Of a stretch of 64,000 nt of DNA, positions 62,160 through 64,000 are shown in pieces. The stretch is taken from positions 186,001 through 250,000 of the forward strand of contig NZ_RCTZ02000003.1 in assembly GCF_003667315.2 (NCBI RefSeq), read 5' to 3'. The DNA is from Tropicibacter alexandrii. Lineage in GTDB: Bacteria; Pseudomonadota; Alphaproteobacteria; Rhodobacterales; Rhodobacteraceae. A model generated the notes under the pieces. That model had not been told where the DNA came from. It worked only from the letters and a program-made list of their open reading frames with translations, and did not search any database. The first letter of the stretch is position 1; every line of letters begins with the position of its first letter. Both the position numbers and the translations under genes were made by a program.

Positions 62160-63026
62160 ATGACGGCAACGGAACAGGTCTGGGAGATCGACGGGCTGCG
62201 GCTGGCCGGGCTGGCTTGGGGGCCGGCGGATGGCACGCCGGTTCTGGCGCTGCATGGCTGGATGGACCATGCCGACAGCTTTGCCGTGCTCGCCCCGCTG
62301 CTGGAAGGCTGCCGCGTCGTGGCGCTGGACCTGAGCGGGCAGGGGCAAAGCGCGCATCGCGCGGCGCATGCGACCTACAACATCTGGGATGACCTGCCGC
62401 AGATCGCAGGCGTGCTGGACCAGTTGGGCTGGGCCGATTGCGTGCTGCTGGGGCATTCGCGCGGGGCCAATATCTCGGCGCTGTTCGCGGCTGCCTTGCC
62501 GGAACGGGTGCGGGCGATGGTGTCGCTTGATGCGCTGGTGCCTGCGCCGAATGAAAAGACGGCGGTCGAGACCCTGCGCGCGTTCCTGCTGGACACGCGG
62601 AGCCAGACCACCCGTCCGCCCCGCGCCTTCGACAGCGTTGCGGCCTATGTCGAGCGCCGCCGCGCGCAGGGCAATTCGCAACCGGTGTCCGAGGCGCTGG
62701 CCCGGCGCGCGCTGACCAAAGGCCCGGATGGCTATGTCATGCATGCCGACCGCCGCCTGTTCGCCAGTTCCGCGATGAAGCTGGATGCGGCGGATATCGA
62801 GGCGGTCCTGCGCGCCATCTCCTGCCCGGTCCTGAACATCTGGGCCAGCGACGGGCTGAAGGTCAGCCGCCCGGCCTTTGCGCTGGGCGAGCTCGGTGCG
62901 CGGCTGATCGCCCGGTACGAGACGCTGGATTTGGAGGGCGACCATCACTTTCACCTCGACCCGGAGGTGGCGGGTGTGATGGCGGGCCACATCCTGGACT
63001 TTCTCGACCGGCACGGGCTGCGCTGA
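62160..63026 (+). CDS. Alpha/beta hydrolase
   Basis: 288 residues. 'VLALHGWMDHADSF' (oxyanion loop), 'ALDLSGQGQS' and the nucleophile 'LLGHSRGANISAL' (Ser about residue 100) are followed by a cap and the catalytic His in 'EGDHHFHLDPE' near residue 265. Esterase or hydrolase of unknown substrate. It is divergent from the GST gene. Confidence 0.88.
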   Translation: MTATEQVWEIDGLRLAGLAWGPADGTPVLALHGWMDHADSFAVLAPLLEGCRVVALDLSGQGQSAHRAAHATYNIWDDLPQIAGVLDQLGWADCVLLGHSRGANISALFAAALPERVRAMVSLDALVPAPNEKTAVETLRAFLLDTRSQTTRPPRAFDSVAAYVERRRAQGNSQPVSEALARRALTKGPDGYVMHADRRLFASSAMKLDAADIEAVLRAISCPVLNIWASDGLKVSRPAFALGELGARLIARYETLDLEGDHHFHLDPEVAGVMAGHILDFLDRHGLR

Positions 63027-63186
63027 GCAGCCCGCGGCGCGGCGCAGGTGCCGCAGCGTGACCAAAATAGCGCGGTTGCCGCAGAATGCGTTTGAACCTT
63101 TGACCGTTTTGGCCGTTTCATGAAGGAAAGGCGCGGCTTTGCGCCCTTTGTCAATGTCTGCCCGTATCATGTCTGAAAGGTCCAAG

Positions 63187-63831
63187 ATGCTCACGAGACG
63201 CACCATGATTGCCGGTCTCTCGGCCCTGGCGGCGCCCGCGCTGGTCAGCCCCGCCCTTGCTGCCCCCGGCAGCTGGGAGGCGTGGGATGCGCAGGTCACG
63301 CCCGAGAACTTCACACTGGAAAATTCGAACCCGTGGGGGCTGCATCCCCGCCTGTTGCCGCGCCAGGTCTCGGCCAATCCCGGGCTGAAGGCCGGGGACA
63401 TCCATGTCGATGCGGTGGCGCGCTACCTGTACCACATTCAGGATGACGGCAGCGCGATGCGCTACGGCGTGGCCATTGGCCGCGACGGGCTGTACACGCC
63501 GGGCGTCTACACCATCAAGCGCAAGGCCAAGTGGCCGAGCTGGACGCCCACCGCGACCATGATCCGGCGCGAGCCCGACAAGTATACGCGTTGGGCCGGT
63601 GGCATGCCTCCGGGGCCGGAAAACGCGCTGGGGTCGCGGGCGCTGTATCTCTACAAGGGCGGGCGCGACACCTATCTGCGCATCCACGGCACGCCTGCGC
63701 CGCGCTCCATCGGCACGCGCGCCAGTTCTGGCTGCGTGCGCATGGTGATGGCGCATATCAACGCGCTCTACGACGAGGTCGATACGGGCGTGACCGCCTA
63801 TCTGTATCCGACGGATGGCAGCAGGCTGTAA
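63187..63831 (+). CDS. L,D-transpeptidase (YkuD family)
   Basis: 214 residues from the ATG at 63187, chosen because AAAGG lies eight bases upstream and the twin-arginine-like 'TRRTMIAG' then opens the signal peptide. Upstream in-frame ATGs exist (63169 and 63154). The YkuD core ends 'IHGTPAPRSIGTRASSGCVRM' with the catalytic cysteine. It makes 3-3 crosslinks in peptidoglycan or attaches lipoproteins. Confidence 0.9.
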   Translation: MLTRRTMIAGLSALAAPALVSPALAAPGSWEAWDAQVTPENFTLENSNPWGLHPRLLPRQVSANPGLKAGDIHVDAVARYLYHIQDDGSAMRYGVAIGRDGLYTPGVYTIKRKAKWPSWTPTATMIRREPDKYTRWAGGMPPGPENALGSRALYLYKGGRDTYLRIHGTPAPRSIGTRASSGCVRMVMAHINALYDEVDTGVTAYLYPTDGSRL

Positions 63832-63838
63832 GGCCTGC

Positions 63839-64000
63839 TCAGCTTTGGGGGCGGGTGCAGATCGGGTTCCCGCCCGGGGTGCGCAGGGGCAGTTCGGTGG
63901 TTTCGACCGGGCCTTCATGCGTGTACCAGTAGCAGCCATCCGACATGCGGATGCGCGCCGTGCTCAGGTCCTGGTTGGGCGCGGCGATCGACGAGACGGA
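63839..64000 (-). CDS. Hypothetical protein, C-terminal fragment
   Basis: The last 53 codons of a gene that continues past the right edge. The tail 'IRMSDGCYWYTHEGPVETTE' followed by 'PLRTPGGNPICTRPQS' is a small, cysteine-containing segment. I associate it only loosely with a small rhodobacterial protein found near L,D-transpeptidases. The stop is 8 nt past the transpeptidase stop. Confidence 0.5.
   Translation of the reverse strand, partial: SVSSIAAPNQDLSTARIRMSDGCYWYTHEGPVETTELPLRTPGGNPICTRPQS

Overview
The window looks like a chromosomal segment from a Rhodobacteraceae (Roseobacter/Rhodobacter group) alphaproteobacterium. The base composition is GC-rich. It carries an alphaproteobacterial RpoH, the polyhydroxyalkanoate regulator PhaR, several small families typical of Rhodobacterales (DUF2842, DUF2244 and probably DUF6476 and DUF6524), an aa3-type oxidase subunit I, and many short palindromic intergenic repeats. 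I see no transposase, integrase, phage gene, CRISPR array or rRNA. There is one tRNA, tRNA-Leu with anticodon GAG.

Layout. 1-2.5 kb: end of a thiamine-diphosphate enzyme, a PLP decarboxylase and an HpaH-type hydratase, a small catabolic operon. 2.5-8.7 kb: rluD and rpoH with two large RTX calcium-binding proteins between them; rpoH has a candidate heat-shock promoter and a clear terminator. 8.8-15.5 kb: two oxidoreductases, an XRE regulator, hisN, and a purine-salvage or catabolic group (8-oxoguanine deaminase-like and guanine deaminase) around a CAP-domain protein. 15.6-21.8 kb: mgtE, 5-formyl-THF cyclo-ligase, phaR, xseA, purD. 21.8-31.7 kb: a long minus-strand block that combines a gamma-glutamyl-amine (Puu-like) pathway (two glutamine synthetase-like ligases, a class I glutamine amidotransferase, a FAD oxidase and a DegT-type aminotransferase) with a complete polar amino acid/amine ABC importer. 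31.8-34.3 kb: an orphan PhnD-like binding protein, two TerB-like proteins and rlmJ. 35.0-36.0 kb: a visibly AT-richer patch with two unknown envelope proteins. 36-43.8 kb: pyrG, secG, purA, a very large acidic protein and thiN. 43.8-50 kb: three metabolite exporters or transporters, an MBL-fold hydrolase, tatD, a glycosyltransferase and DUF2244. 50.1-52.6 kb: a second tandem pair of RTX proteins. 52.7-64 kb: ctaD, a DUF1127-like protein, lipB, a membrane LytTR regulator, a peptidoglycan-binding secreted protein, tRNA-Leu, an XRE-cupin regulator next to L-serine dehydratase, GST, an alpha/beta hydrolase and an L,D-transpeptidase.

Three things stand out. First, four RTX proteins in two tandem pairs share one C-terminal module that ends in a -DDF-hydrophobic-L motif. 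They look like coordinated type I secretion substrates of unknown function. Second, the amine-catabolism block has an unusual gene set, and its ABC operon has a hairpin or repeat at every gene junction. Third, at least five families of intergenic palindromes recur through the window, some placed so that they supply a stop codon or abut one.
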